Shown: positions 10,102-22,100, counted from the stretch's first letter. The stretch: DNA of 64,000 nt from Agaricus subrufescens (GCA_029945375.1 CM057060.1:2046001-2110000), one strand, 5' to 3'. Numbers and translations are program-made. The notes: generated by a model from the letters alone, not told the origin.

Positions 10102-10692
10102 AAACGCGCTCAGGAGGACGCTCAGAAGCCTAAAACACGATGGAACAAGGCCAACAAGGCCCAGGACAGCTCCACTGACTCCCCCACCGCTTCCTCAAGC
10201 TCTAGCTCGACTCCTGGTGCCGAAAAAGCGCAGAGAGTTTGAGAATTTGCTGGAAATGCAAGTGCTCCCTCCCCTACCTCTTCCCCTTCGCTCTCTGCCC
10301 CCCTGCAGCTCGATGCTGACTTCCACTGGCTTGCAGATACAGGGGCCACTTCTCATATGACCCCCCACAAGCATTGGTTCAAATCCTACTCCCCCCATCG
10401 CATTCCCATTCGATTAGCTGATAATTCAGTTGTTTACTCTGCTGGGGTGGGGTCTGTGGTCTTTGAGCCAGTTTTGAGCGGAAAGGTGGCTAGAGCGGTC
10501 GAGTTGACTAGGGTTTTACATGTTCCTGCACTCCGCAGTAATCTGCTGTCTTGTCTATACCTTGCACAGCACAAAGAACTTCATTATCACAATTTCTACT
10601 CGTTCTATGGCCTTCTGCCAAGGGGACAGCCTTTCCACAGCACCATCCACCTAACAGCTCCTGCACAAGGCTATGATGGCTCAACTCTGACC

Positions 10693-12896
10693 TTTTTTTT
10701 TTTTTTTTTTTTTTTTTTTTGTAATCAGTGGGATTTATTTCAAAATCAACCTCATACATGGGATGCCATAACGCGTATCCCCACCTTTCAACCCTCGGCA
10801 GCATACATTAAGCTCCGGACAACATGCACTAACCTGTGTTCTTGTATCCGCGCGACTAGGTCAAGCGCTCGACATAAAATAAACAAAACAATCAGACCGG
10901 TAGAAAATAAAACTACATAAAGGCCGTCGCGGTGCATAGAAAAGAAAAACGATCCAGCCTATGCTTTATGAACAAGGAAACTGATGATGAAGCCAGTTCC
11001 TATCAAAACGATTGCGCCAGAATGGACAAGAGCGGTCCGTAGCGGCATGATCAGTCTTTGCGCGCTTGGAAGCGACGCAATTGACGCACTTCTTTTGATC
11101 AACGAGTTTATTGCCGACCATTAAATGATGGTTGGCCTCAAGATGAGGCCCACCGCATAGGGGACAGCGCACACCTTGACGGCAGCACTGGTTAGCATGA
11201 TGGCCCCATCGCTGACAGCGAGTACAGCGGACGGAACCGGAATGTGGCTTTGCGCCTTGGATGCGGCAGTTCACCCCGGAGACCGAGATGACCGAGCCAA
11301 TAAGATCGCGAGCATTAGAGCCCGCTGTGGAATCATGGATGTCGACCCATGCAATACAAGAGTCAGATTTAGGAGAAGTCCGCATGAGACGGACTTGATT
11401 GCGGATAAGTGGGCTGAGGCGGGCCGTGGTAGAGTGCGAGATTGCTGTAAGCAGGAAACCCCGGGTAGTGTTGACCCAATCGGTGCGTGGAAGGGTCGGG
11501 GAGATGGGGATGTTGACGATCTTGAGATAGCTCGTCGACGTTGCTTTGTCGGATTGGATAACGGCATCTGGTGATCCAGTAGGGATGAGGCGGCGAATAT
11601 GCTTGAGCACAAACGCTGTCTCAGAGGCAGTGGGGACGATGTCGGTGGAGAGGAAAATCTTGTTTCCGACACCCGATTCAGAATGAACGATCGATAACTT
11701 GGAGGAACCAAGATCAGACCAGATAAGCTGATTGACCTTATCGATAAGGCCCGGAGTAAAGTTGTGGACAGAAATAGAAGATCCAGCCGGTGGAGTAATG
11801 GTGATACCACGGCGCGAGGTGCCATGGACAGTGTGTCGAGCACGCTTTGGCTTCGTTCCCCGAGGTGGGGCCTGAGGTGCAGCAGGAGCGCGTGATACTG
11901 GTGGTGCTGTCTTAGGTTTGGCAGGCTTGGAGAGGACAGGGACCTCAGAAGACACTGGTGCTTCAATGACCTCCATTGCTGGAGGCGGGGCACTCGGTGC
12001 AACTGGGGTAGTCAGCGGAGCTGGCGTAGTGGTCCCAGAGCGGGGCTTCTTACGAGGGGGAGATGCATCACCAGGGGTAATGATCTCGAGTTTCTTCTCA
12101 GGCGGTTGTGCCCTAAGAATAAGTCGGTCTACCCCCGCGGACATAGACATGCCGTTAGAGAGGACCGTGTGTTTGTGCTCACCATGCTGAACAGCGACGA
12201 GCAAAGAATTGAGAGCTTCAAAGGTGAAGTAGCCCATGAACTCCCTGTCCTTGTAAATCTCCCTATTGTTAGAGAGCCAGAAAAGCACATCCGCTGGGCC
12301 GATGGCCGGTGGAGGTGCAGGGGCCGGGGTGGGGACCGGGGTAGCTGAGCGCACTGTCTGCTGCTCCAAGCTAGATTCTTCATCCCATTTCTCCGGTGGA
12401 GCCGTAGAGGATGGGGAAGGAGGAGGAGGAGGCGCAGCCGCACTGGACGATCCAGATGCAGCTGGTTGGACAGGGAGGGAGGGGAACGGCTGGCGCACGT
12501 CGAATCCCATCGATTGAGCGATGGAGTGGGCCTCGGCCCAGTCCTTGATTTCTTCGAAGAGTTTGTCGTCTAGATAGTCGGCGAACTCGGGATAGACCTT
12601 GAGGACGCTCTCCTTCGGAAGGTGAGGGGGAGCGGCGATTTGTGAGAAGGGGTTCAAACCGAACGCGATCTCGGCGGGATTGGGAGTGCCTGCTGGGAGG
12701 CGGGGGTTTTTAGAGCGCATGAGAGCTTCGGCGCGATCCCAAATCTCTTGCGGCACAGTGCTGGAACTCAACGACTGTCGAGCAGGCTGTTTCGAACGCT
12801 TAGGAGGCATATTGATAGCTTGTAGACTATTTCTAGGCTCTAGCACTGAGACTTCCAAAAGAGGAAGGTAGTGGTAAGAGGTCAAGAAGCACTGTC
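10693..12896 (-). mobile_element. LINE1 copy a: gag-only non-LTR element
   Basis: A full-length minus-strand insertion in copia A. It has a poly(A) tail of 28 (T10693-10720), one ORF (12810-10966) and 5' end GCTTCTTGACC at 12890. The 14-bp target duplication GCTCAACTCTGACC lies at 10679-10692 and 12897-12910. Six extra bases (12891-12896) sit between the duplication and the element 5' end. At about 2.2 kb it has no endonuclease or reverse transcriptase, so it must be mobilised in trans if it is a real family; the near-identical copy at 49530 and related copy at 59277 show that it is. Confidence 0.92.
10966..12810 (-). CDS. Gag-like ORF of LINE1 copy a (614 aa, zinc knuckles)
   Basis: The ATG at 12810 (MPPKRSKQPARQ) is preferred to an upstream in-frame TTG, because all LINE1 copies share MPPKRSK. 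The N-terminal third is followed by a proline-, alanine- and serine-rich linker and a conserved middle with the block HTVHGTSRRGITITPPAGSS. The cysteine-rich C-terminus has CTRCQRWGHHANQC, then CPLCGGPH, then CVNC...CPFWRNRFDRNW. Such proteins bind element RNA in non-LTR retrotransposons (ORF1/Gag). The frame is intact over 614 codons, so it may still make protein. No enzymatic domain is visible. Confidence 0.85.
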   Translation of the reverse strand: MPPKRSKQPARQSLSSSTVPQEIWDRAEALMRSKNPRLPAGTPNPAEIAFGLNPFSQIAAPPHLPKESVLKVYPEFADYLDDKLFEEIKDWAEAHSIAQSMGFDVRQPFPSLPVQPAASGSSSAAAPPPPPSPSSTAPPEKWDEESSLEQQTVRSATPVPTPAPAPPPAIGPADVLFWLSNNREIYKDREFMGYFTFEALNSLLVAVQHGEHKHTVLSNGMSMSAGVDRLILRAQPPEKKLEIITPGDASPPRKKPRSGTTTPAPLTTPVAPSAPPPAMEVIEAPVSSEVPVLSKPAKPKTAPPVSRAPAAPQAPPRGTKPKRARHTVHGTSRRGITITPPAGSSISVHNFTPGLIDKVNQLIWSDLGSSKLSIVHSESGVGNKIFLSTDIVPTASETAFVLKHIRRLIPTGSPDAVIQSDKATSTSYLKIVNIPISPTLPRTDWVNTTRGFLLTAISHSTTARLSPLIRNQVRLMRTSPKSDSCIAWVDIHDSTAGSNARDLIGSVISVSGVNCRIQGAKPHSGSVRCTRCQRWGHHANQCCRQGVRCPLCGGPHLEANHHLMVGNKLVDQKKCVNCVASKRAKTDHAATDRSCPFWRNRFDRNWLHHQFPCS

Positions 12897-15800
12897 GCTC
12901 AACTCTGACCTTGGAGGCCGCATTTTCGGTCTCTACACTTCCCTGTGACCTCTCCCTATGGCATCGTCGCTTTATTCACCATAATTATGCTGATGTGAGG
13001 TCTATGGTGAACAAGGAGCTTGTTACAGGCCTCAAAATCGACTCTAAAGCGTCCCCTGACCCCATATGTGAGCCCTGCCTTGCTGGGAAGATGCATTCAC
13101 TTCCTTTCCCCTCCTCTACCAGCCATAATCGATCCCCACTCGAGCTGGTGCACTCAGACCTTCACGGACCGCTCCCAGTCGCTTCCCACTCAGGCTACAA
13201 GTACTGGATCACGTTTATAGACAATGCAATGCGTTTCCGGGCTGTATATCTGCTGAAAAGCAAGTCTGAGGCCTTTGAAGCATTCAAAATCTACAAATCT
13301 TGGGCTGAAAACCAACTAGGAGTGAAAATGCGCGCTCTACAGGACGATAAAGGCAGTGAATACATGTCTAAATCGTTCCTAGCCTTCACGGAGCAATGTG
13401 GCATTGATAGGAGGCATTCTACTCGCAACAGGCCTCAGCAGAATGGTCTAGCTGAGAGAGCTAACAGAACTATGGGGGAAAGGATCACTGCAATGCTTTC
13501 TGAGTCGAAATTGCCCCCGACTTTCTGGGGTGAATGCATCTCTTCTATGGTGCATGTGTGGAATAGGCTTCCTACGTCATCTCTCCCTGGTTCTACACCC
13601 TTCCAAGCGTTCTACAAGCGAAAACCCGACGTCTCCCACCTCCGAGTATGGGGGTGCACTGCCTATGTGCATATACAGCGAGATAAACGTGATTCTCTTC
13701 AGCCTCACTATGAAAAATGCGTTTTCATAGGCTATCCCACTGGCTACAAGGGCTGGAAGTTCTATAACCCAGTCACCAAGCGTTCAATCATCTCTGAAAG
13801 GGCAGAATTCGATGAAAGGTACTTCCCTGGCACTTCTAGAGCCCAACTTGACGCTATCCCTTCATTTGCTGGCCCTCCCAGCTCTCCTGAGACTCCTATC
13901 GCTTCAGAGCCCTCTCCAGCACTCCCCTCGTCGCATTTCGACTTCCCACCTCTCCAGGATGAAGGGGGTGGTATCTGGCCTCCCCCTGCACCGTCTCTGC
14001 CGCCTAGTTCGACTCCTGCAAGTGATATTCCTCCTGAAGAGCCTAAAGTACCTCAGAATGCTCCTGAAGCTCCTGTGATCACTCCTGCACCTCCTGTGCT
14101 CGCTCCTGCATCCCCTGTCGCTCCCTCTCCACCTAGAACACCTCCACAACCTCCTGCACCGCTCCCTGTCACTCCTCCGACCGCTCCTGTGCCTGCTGAG
14201 CCTCCACGAGTCCCTAGGCGCACGAATCGAGTTAGACAACCCCCTGGTGAGTGGTGGAGGGTTAAAAACATCGACCTACCTGGAGACAACCCAGAACTAG
14301 AAGAGGAGGCCGCTTTTTTGGTTGACAGTGACTTCTGTGATGTAGAGTTTGCTGGAGTGGTTTCTAATGCAGATCCTCGCTCCTACAGGCTGGCTATGCA
14401 GTCTCCTGAGCGCTCTCACTGGCAGGACGCTTGTAACACCGAAATCTTCAATCTGGAGGCCAACGGGACCTGGGAACTCGTTGATTTGCCTCCTGGAAAG
14501 AAGGTAGTCAACTCTGGATGGGTATTCAAGGTTAAAAGGCATGCCGACGGCTCAATTGAGCACTACAGGGCTCGCCTTGTTGCTAAAGGCTTCTCACAGC
14601 GTCCTGGCTTTGATTACACCGAGGGTTTTGCTCCTACATTCCGCCCTGCCTCCCTGCACCTCATTGTAGCCTTAGCTGCAAGAGAAGGCTTCAAAATGCG
14701 CTCTGTTGACATCTCTTCTGCCGCACCTGCCGAGAGACTTGAAGAGATCTACATGAGACAACCAGAAGGCTACCACACTGGGGGACCTAATATGGTCTTC
14801 AGGCTCCGAAAATTGCTCTATGGCCTTAAGCAGGCTGCCAGACAATGGAGCAAGCTCAAGTGTCCTAGAGGGTATTGGCTACTCTAGACTTCGCTCCGAC
14901 AACTCTATCTACATTTATTCCAAGGGAGACATCAAGGTCATAGTGCCTGTCTTCATTGATGATATCACTCTGGTGTCTAAAAGCGATTCTGCTGTCTCTG
15001 CTGCTGTCTCTGAGCTGTCTAGCCACTTCAAACTGCGAGATCTCGGGTCTACCACTCTACTACTGGGTATTCAGGTGAAGCAGGACCGTTCTAAGCGCAC
15101 CATTTTGCTCTCACAAGAGCACTACATCAAGGAGCTGCTAGAACGATTCCATATGGATGATTCCAACTCCCTTTCCACCCCACTTGCACCTGGCTCTGAG
15201 CTCTCTGACATTGTTCCCTCTCTCGAGGAGCAAGCTGAGATGAAATCAGTTCCTTATCTTGCTGCTGTAGGTGCCCTGCAGTATCTGGCCACCATGACTC
15301 GTCCCGACATTGCCTATGCTGTCTCCTATCTCGGGAGATTCAATCATAACCCAGCTCCTGCCCACTAGCTTGCAGTGAAGCATTTACTTCACTATTTGAA
15401 GGGCACCCTGCACTACCAGCTTGTCTACAGAGGTGGTGACTCTGGGGAACTGTTTACCACCTATTCCAATGCCTCTCACGGCGGCTGCAAGGCCACAGGT
15501 CGAGCTACAGGTGGATATGTGACCATTGTCTCTGGTGCTGCTGTGGGCTGGTCCTCAAAGTGTCAGCCCTTTGTGACTCTCTCGAGCACTGAGGCCGAGT
15601 TTGTGGCTGCTGTTGAGGCTGGAAAGGAGATCAAGTGGACTAGGAACATTCTCAGCGAGTTTGGCTACCCCCAGACACTTGCTTCCACTTTATTTGTTGA
15701 TAACAAGTCTGGAATCAGTGTGGCAAAGAATCCTGAACACCACGGGCGCATGAAACACCTTGGATCTTTGGTTCTACTGGCTCCGGGAGGCTGTAGAAGA

Positions 15801-15939
15801 AGGAATCATCGATCCCCTCTATGTTTCTACTGATCAGCAAGTGGCCGACATTCTGACCAAGGCTGTGGCACCAAAGGTGATTGATTTTGCTGTCCCGCTA
15901 TTGGGACTTGGACACTAGACTGCTTGGATCAAGGGGGTG

Positions 15940-15984
15940 TGTTAGAATGCCCCAAGCATTCAGCTATTAGAGTGACTGGACAAT
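15940..15984 (+). repeat. 3' LTR stub of copia A copy 2 (45 bp)
   Basis: It matches the first 45 bp of the family A LTR and stops at GACTGGACAAT. The next 16 bases (15985-16000) belong to neither the LTR nor the LINE consensus. Confidence 0.85.
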
Positions 15985-16122
15985 CGAGAGAGATGCCCCC
16001 CTTCTTGATCTCTTACCATCACCTTCCTATTTAGGATTTTGGTGTTGGACGTGCATTTAGTTGGAATATATTCTGCTCTACAGGGATAACGCTTGATATC
16101 TCGCGACCCCCTGCGCCCCAGT

Positions 16123-19100
16123 ATGTCTGGAAAGCGACCCCAGCCGTACGAACGTCCATCGCGACCACCGTCGCCCACAGGGAGCATCCGCTCAATTGCT
16201 TCCCACGCTTCTACAACCTCAAAATTCCGCTCGAAGGTCAAAGGAGCTATCAAAGCCATGGTCCCAGCCAAGAAGGGAGCCATGTCCAGAGAGTTAAAGG
16301 GTATTTTGGCTCCATCGGCGTTCAAAACCCTCGATCAAGTGAGAGCTGAAGAGGCTCAACAAGTGGAAGAAGCCGGACCCGCTCCCAAGGATCCGGAAGC
16401 AGATAAAGAGATCGTCCAAGAGGAGAGTGAGGAGGAGGAGTCGAGTGAGGAAGAGAGCGAGAATGAGGACGATCAGAAGGAGATTGAGAGAAGTGAGGAG
16501 GAGAGACTGGAAAGGATGCGGGTTCAAGAGGAAGAAGAAGCCGCCGCCACTCAGCAAACGTCCAGCGACTGGGGCATCCCAATGCCCAGTCCAAGAATGA
16601 TGGACAACCTCCACCTTGCCCCAAGATGGAGCGCCACTCCCTTGTCCTACGCTACCCCCAGCTACGGCCAGCCCACCCCAGATGCTGCGCTTTTGGACCA
16701 CCCGGCTCTAAAGGCCACGTCACCCCGTCCCATCCAATCGGAAAGCCCGGTCTTTCCTACACCCGAACCGGCATTGATGAGTCATCCTGCTCTCAAGCCC
16801 GCACAGACCATCCCATCGTCTGTCCAATCGGAAAGCTTCGGCATTCCCACACCCGACCCGGCTATACTCAGCCATCCGGCCTTGAAAGCCAACACTGCCA
16901 CACCGGCAAATCCCCCGACGGATTATGCGACTTCAGCTGAGCCGTCAGGAATCAGAAGCCCAGCCCTTCGGGTCCGGCAAATCACTCCCCCGAGTCGAGG
17001 TCCAATCCCAGACCTCGACAAGACCCCCACGTCGCCGCGAGTCCAGAAAGCGACTGCGGCACAGCTTTATGCCCTTCGGGTCCAAGAAGCCAATCGGTCA
17101 TCTTCGGCCGAAATTGTCGAAAGCGGTGAAAAGACAAAATCCGCTCAAGAATTCCAAGCCGACATTTCTAAATCCAAAGAAATTACCGGTGAAATTGTCG
17201 ATGAGGAAATGCGCCATAGCTCCCCGGCGCTCCCCGAACGACACTCTGAGAACATCACTTTCGAGCTTGATGAACTCAATGATCTCTCTAGGGAACTTCG
17301 AGCGGTACTGAATCCGTTCATGAAGATTACCCCTAATCAAGTCGGCAACGCTCCAGCCGTGGCCGAACGCCTTGTTGACTTTGTCGGTCTGCTCCTTGGA
17401 ACAGACTGGGCAAATGTTATTGTCCCAAATCGTGGCTCTCTTAGCCATATGGTTGAGGTGTATGCGAAGAAGAGAAGAGAAGAGATGAGAGAAGGATTCC
17501 CCCCCCTCCCCATCAACCCGACCCCCTCCCATCAAGTCCGGCAACCACAAAACGTGGCCCCGACTCCAAGTGCTGTCGCCCCCATGGAGGTCGACCAATC
17601 CCCTCCGCGTCTTACCGCCAAAGAGAAAGGTAAAGGTAAGAAAATCCCTACCCCCCCTGCCCCCGCTCCCAAGCCGGCTCCTATCCCGGCCCCCTCCCCT
17701 ATCAAGATTGCGGCCATGCCTAAGGCCAACAAATTCGTCCAGTTTGCCGCCCAACAGCAGGCAAACACCAAAGGTAAGGCTCAGCCGAAGGCCGGGCCAT
17801 CCAAAAATCTCGTTATCCAGCTGGAGGAACCCCTCCAAGGTCAAGCAGTTCCCCCCCCCATTCCCCTGCACAAGGCTAACGTTTCAGCTCCCAAGGCTAA
17901 CCTAGCCACCAAACCCCGGGCCCAAGCGAAGCCCACCCCTGTCTCGTATGCGTCGGCCCTCAAAAAGCCGATAACAGTCAAACCCGCCATCGCCCCTAAT
18001 ATGCCAGCTGAGGCTGTACAATGGGCTGTGGAGCTCAAGAAGGCGTATCCTGAAATGTCGATTCAGGAAGCGCTCAAAACCGTAGCACCGATGGTAAACA
18101 CTCCTCCTTCATCGGGCTCCTCGGCTTCGGCCGGACCCAATTCTCATGTGTCTAAAGGACGCAATCAGACTGCGGCCCAAAAAGCGGCGCAAGGAATCTC
18201 GGCAGGACTTAACAGAAAGTCCGCCCAATTTGGCTTTAGCCACATTGTCCAACCAGAACGCTTCAATGACATGGGAGCGGTTGTTGACAAAATGAACCAG
18301 GCTCTGATGACGTCAGAGTCTCAACTACGTGTCCAAAGCGGCCGTCTTTTCAAGACGGTCGTCCATTTCTACCTTAACCTTGTCCCATCTAAACAGGGTT
18401 TCAACGCCGTTAAAGAGGCTCTTATGTTCGCTTTGGATACCCCAGCGGACGAACAAATCGAGGATCCTCAAGCGCCACAATCCGTGGCCCACCTCATTTT
18501 GAAAGGGTTCGACTACTGGACCAATCTCCCCGCTCGTAATCCGGAAAGTATACTAACCGGCGAGCTAGTCCTAGCAGCTATGCAGGGCGTGGTACAATTC
18601 CGTGGCCTCGAGGCTAAAGTTACCCCAGCTGTCGTCAAGTGCAGAGGCTCTAACGACAAATGCGTCGTCTTCGTAGACGTATGGGATTCGAAGGCCGGGC
18701 TTCTCACCAAGAACCTGGTCAACAAGGTATACAACATGCGAGGTCGCCTCATCCGGCTCGAATACGCTCGCCAACGTGAATTCGTTCCCCAGTGCCAAAA
18801 GTGCTGGAAATGGAATCACGGAACCTCAAGGTGTCGCATCAACCACAATATCTGCGCAAGATGCAAAAACCCTCACTGAACTGAAAACCACGACACGTTC
18901 GGACCATGCTGTGGTGAAGAGAGAAAGAAACCGGACTTCAAAGGATGTAAGCACGCTCCTAAATGTCTCAACTGTGGTGGCGCACACGCCGCCAATGATT
19001 CCAAGTGTGTCTATAAACGACACCAACATGATGTCACGTGGCACGAACAACGCCGCATTGCTGACAACAACGCTGAACGCGCGAAGCGCGAGAAGCGAAA

Positions 19101-19170
19101 AGCTAACATCACACAGGCTTTTGAGGCACCGTCCTCTCAAGTAATCGAGATCACAGATTCATCTCAATGA
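16123..19170 (+). pseudogene. ORF1 (gag-like) of the two-ORF LINE, one TGA
   Basis: The ATG at 16123 (MSGKRPQPYE) is chosen over an in-frame TTG at 16093. A long low-complexity, acidic and proline-rich N-terminal part is followed by a globular part (residues about 690-880) and the first knuckle CQKCWKWNHGTSRC. TGA at 18877-18879 follows CARCKNPH. The same frame continues for about 96 codons with more cysteine motifs (GPCCGE; CLNCGGAH) up to TGA 19168-19170, which overlaps the ORF2 start. The product would coat element RNA. The internal TGA is either a recent mutation or a readthrough site. Confidence 0.85.
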
Positions 19171-22100
19171 ATAGCGACGACACACCGTCTTCAAGCGAGA
19201 CTCGAAACCTCGCACCACATTCGTTAAGTACTTATAATTTTACTATTCTATCATTCAATGTGCGGAAGAACTGGGAAACCACTTCTACCGTACTAGACAA
19301 ACTTGCTGGGATTGTGGACATTATTCTGTTCCAAGAACCCGGCTGGAAAGGCGTGCGCAGGCAGCCTTCTAATACTAACAAGGAAGGGGATATGGCTTAT
19401 GGCCCTCCCATCCACCCATCTTGGACTCCTTACACAGAAGCCTACAACAACAGGGATGCTGAGCGACCAGACCGTAGGGTCCTCACATACATCAACAAAA
19501 GACTTGACGTTTTCAGACCTCAACTTAGATCCGACATTATCAAGCATCGTGACGTGTCACTAGTCACACTGCATCTCAAACGACCCCTAGCTGGTGTACC
19601 CAGCGAGTTCAATATCCTAAACGTGTACAACGATGGCCAATCTCATGCAGCGGTACACCAGCTAGACGCAGTAAGTGATATCATTCCACCAATTTCACTA
19701 TGCGCCGGGGATTTTAATATCCAAGACCGGGAATGGGATGAAGGAGCGGCTTCTCAGTACAGTCATTCCTCCCCATATATGAGGCTCAAAAATGTCATGT
19801 CTAACCTAGAAATCGTCTATGTTCAACCCTCTAACGGAGGTGAACCGACGCGCATCCCAGATAACCCTAACTCAAGGGCATCTGTCATCGACCTTGTATT
19901 CGCTTCGGCGGATATATTAAATTTACAGGGATTTGGATATGAAATTCAAACTCAAAATGCAAAGAGATGGACGTCGGATCACCGCCCTCTCCTCATCAAA
20001 ATTCCTGTACTTGGGGCTGAACCGGAGAAGAGAGGAAAGATGAAAATCGAGGCATATTCGGCAGAAGAGGAGGAATATGTCAAGATGATATGGAGAGAGC
20101 TGGGAAGCTTGGAGAGAAACGTTCTAGGGTCAGAAGGGGAACTAGAGACGACCATGGGCAGAGCGGCGGACATCCTGGAGAGTGCATGGCTAAAATTTGC
20201 GGAGGAAAGAAAACTGAGCCGTCACGGGAAGAAGTGGTGGAACGAGGAGTGTAAAGAAGTGTACCAGAGGATGAGGAGAAATGGTGGCTCACGAAATTGG
20301 GTGGAACGTGGTAACCTCAAACGCACCATCCGAAAAGCAAAACGGGAACACTTCGACAAGAAAATCGAGGAAATGGCAACCGACAATCAAAGACCATGGG
20401 ATCTCATGCCATGGACCCGCGAACGCAAACTTCCAGCGGTGGAAGCTATCCTAGATCATCAAGGAACACCGTGCGACAGCCCTCAAAAGCTGTTCGACAA
20501 CCTCCATCACACATACAACTCCGCCAATAACCGACCTATCAACCTCGAACGGTTTACGGAGAATATTGACGAACTTGAGGAAAGAGAATGGCCACCATTC
20601 TCCCGTCAAGAATTTCACGACGCCCTTAACAATTGCGCAAAGAACACCGCGCCTGGACCAGACAACGTCACCTGGAGGTTATGGAAACAGTTTGCCATTT
20701 CTAACGAAATATGTGAACTCGTAACGAATATTGCTAACACCTGTATCGAAGTAGGGTACTGGCCCAAACACTTCAAAAACTCGGTCTCTGTCATCATACC
20801 AAAACCGGGTAAACCATCATACAGCACGGCCAAGTCTTTCTGGCCGATTGTTTTGCTCAACACTATGGGGAAACTCATTGAGAAGATGATCGCAAGACGA
20901 CTCCAATTTGAAGGAGTCGTGTCGGGAGCTATTCACCCATGCCAGACCGGTGGCATCATCCAACGGTCAGTTGACGATGCGGCTGTATCCCTCACTCATC
21001 ACGTTCGTGCGGGATGGTCAAACAAAAAAGTCACTTCGGTTATCGCTTTCGATGTGGCTCAATTTTTTCCTTCTCTTAATCATCAGGCATTATCTAAAAT
21101 TATCAAACATTTTGGTTTTGCAAATAAAGTAGTTTCTTTCTTTTCTTCTTATTTAGTAGGTCGAAAAACTCAATATTCTATCAACAATCAAACTTCACCT
21201 TTATTCGATTCAGATGTAGGCGTAGGACAAGGTAGCGCTCTTTCTCCAATTCTTTCGGCTTTGTATATAGCGCCTGTGTTCCATTTATTGGACTTATGGT
21301 TATCGGATGATGAGGCTCGTATTCATTTTCCTTTGACTGCTTTTCTTTCTTTTGTGGACGATGGACTTCTTGTTGCCACGGGGGATTGTAGGAACGATGT
21401 CATGGACTCTCTAAAAGAGGCGTATGCCCACATTACTTCCATATTCAATGACTTTGGTCTTGTTATGGAACACACAAAGACGGAACTATTCCATTTTGCG
21501 GATTCCGCCCGTAATCATCACTCAGCGAATCCTTCCCTCGACATAGGATTCGCCCCATTCGACCACTCAAACCCCCTTACTCCTAAAACAGTATGGAGGT
21601 ACCTCGGGATCATGTTTGATCGCAACCTCAACTTCAAAGAACATGTCAAGTTTTACGCTACAAAGTCGCTTTCTGCAGTCCAATGCATGAAAGTTCTAGG
21701 CAACTCGGCGCACGGCCTCACAGCCAAGCAAAAGCGCATTCTATATGTCTCATGCATACAACCAATAGCGACGTTCGGACTTCGCTGTTGGTATATCCCA
21801 GGTACTCGATGCTTCCGTACCAATCTCAAAATGGTGGAAGCTACACACAACCAAGGAGCGCGCTGGATCACTGGAGCGTTTCGCACTACCCCCCTAGGTG
21901 GAATGAGTGCCGTGGCTGGCCTCATGCCCATCTCCATCACCATCCGAAAACTTTTCAACCGGGCGATCGCTCGGCTCAACACCTTACACCCTCACCATCC
22001 CGTTCTTTCACTCGTAGAACGGCGGAAAGCCAAGGAGACCCCCCTCCATCCAAACGCTTTGGAATTCAAAACCGAAGCAATTCGCAAAAAGATGAAGTCA

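Larger units (their letters stand above)
9144..15918 (+). pseudogene. gag-pol of copia A copy 2, multiply broken
   Basis: Gag starts at 9144. A 26-bp segment is repeated with period 35 (9467-9492, 9502-9527) and shifts the frame. A 192-bp tandem duplication doubles the zinc knuckle. TGA at 10240-10242 is at the same place as in copy 1. LINE1 splits the pol frame near 10692. Integrase and a proline-rich linker follow (12911-14200), then reverse transcriptase with a local scramble near 14730 and a frameshift near 14850. TAG at 15366-15368 replaces TGG, and one base is gained near 15760 in RNase H. The terminal TAG is at 15916-15918. Confidence 0.9.
8693..15984 (+). mobile_element. Copia family A, copy 2 (with nested LINE1)
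   Basis: This plus-strand element has a complete 5' LTR (8693-9009), primer-binding site, gag from 9144, pol interrupted by a LINE1 insertion (10693-12896), polypurine tract (15931-15939) and only the first 45 bp of a 3' LTR (15940-15984), where the two-ORF LINE begins. It inserted in the 3' LTR of copia B. The reading frame is broken many times, so it is inactive. Confidence 0.94.

Noticed and set aside
12811..12885. 25 extra N-terminal residues of the LINE1 gag frame
   Set aside because: They begin at TTG inside the 5' terminal motif; the ATG for MPPKRSK is shared by all copies.
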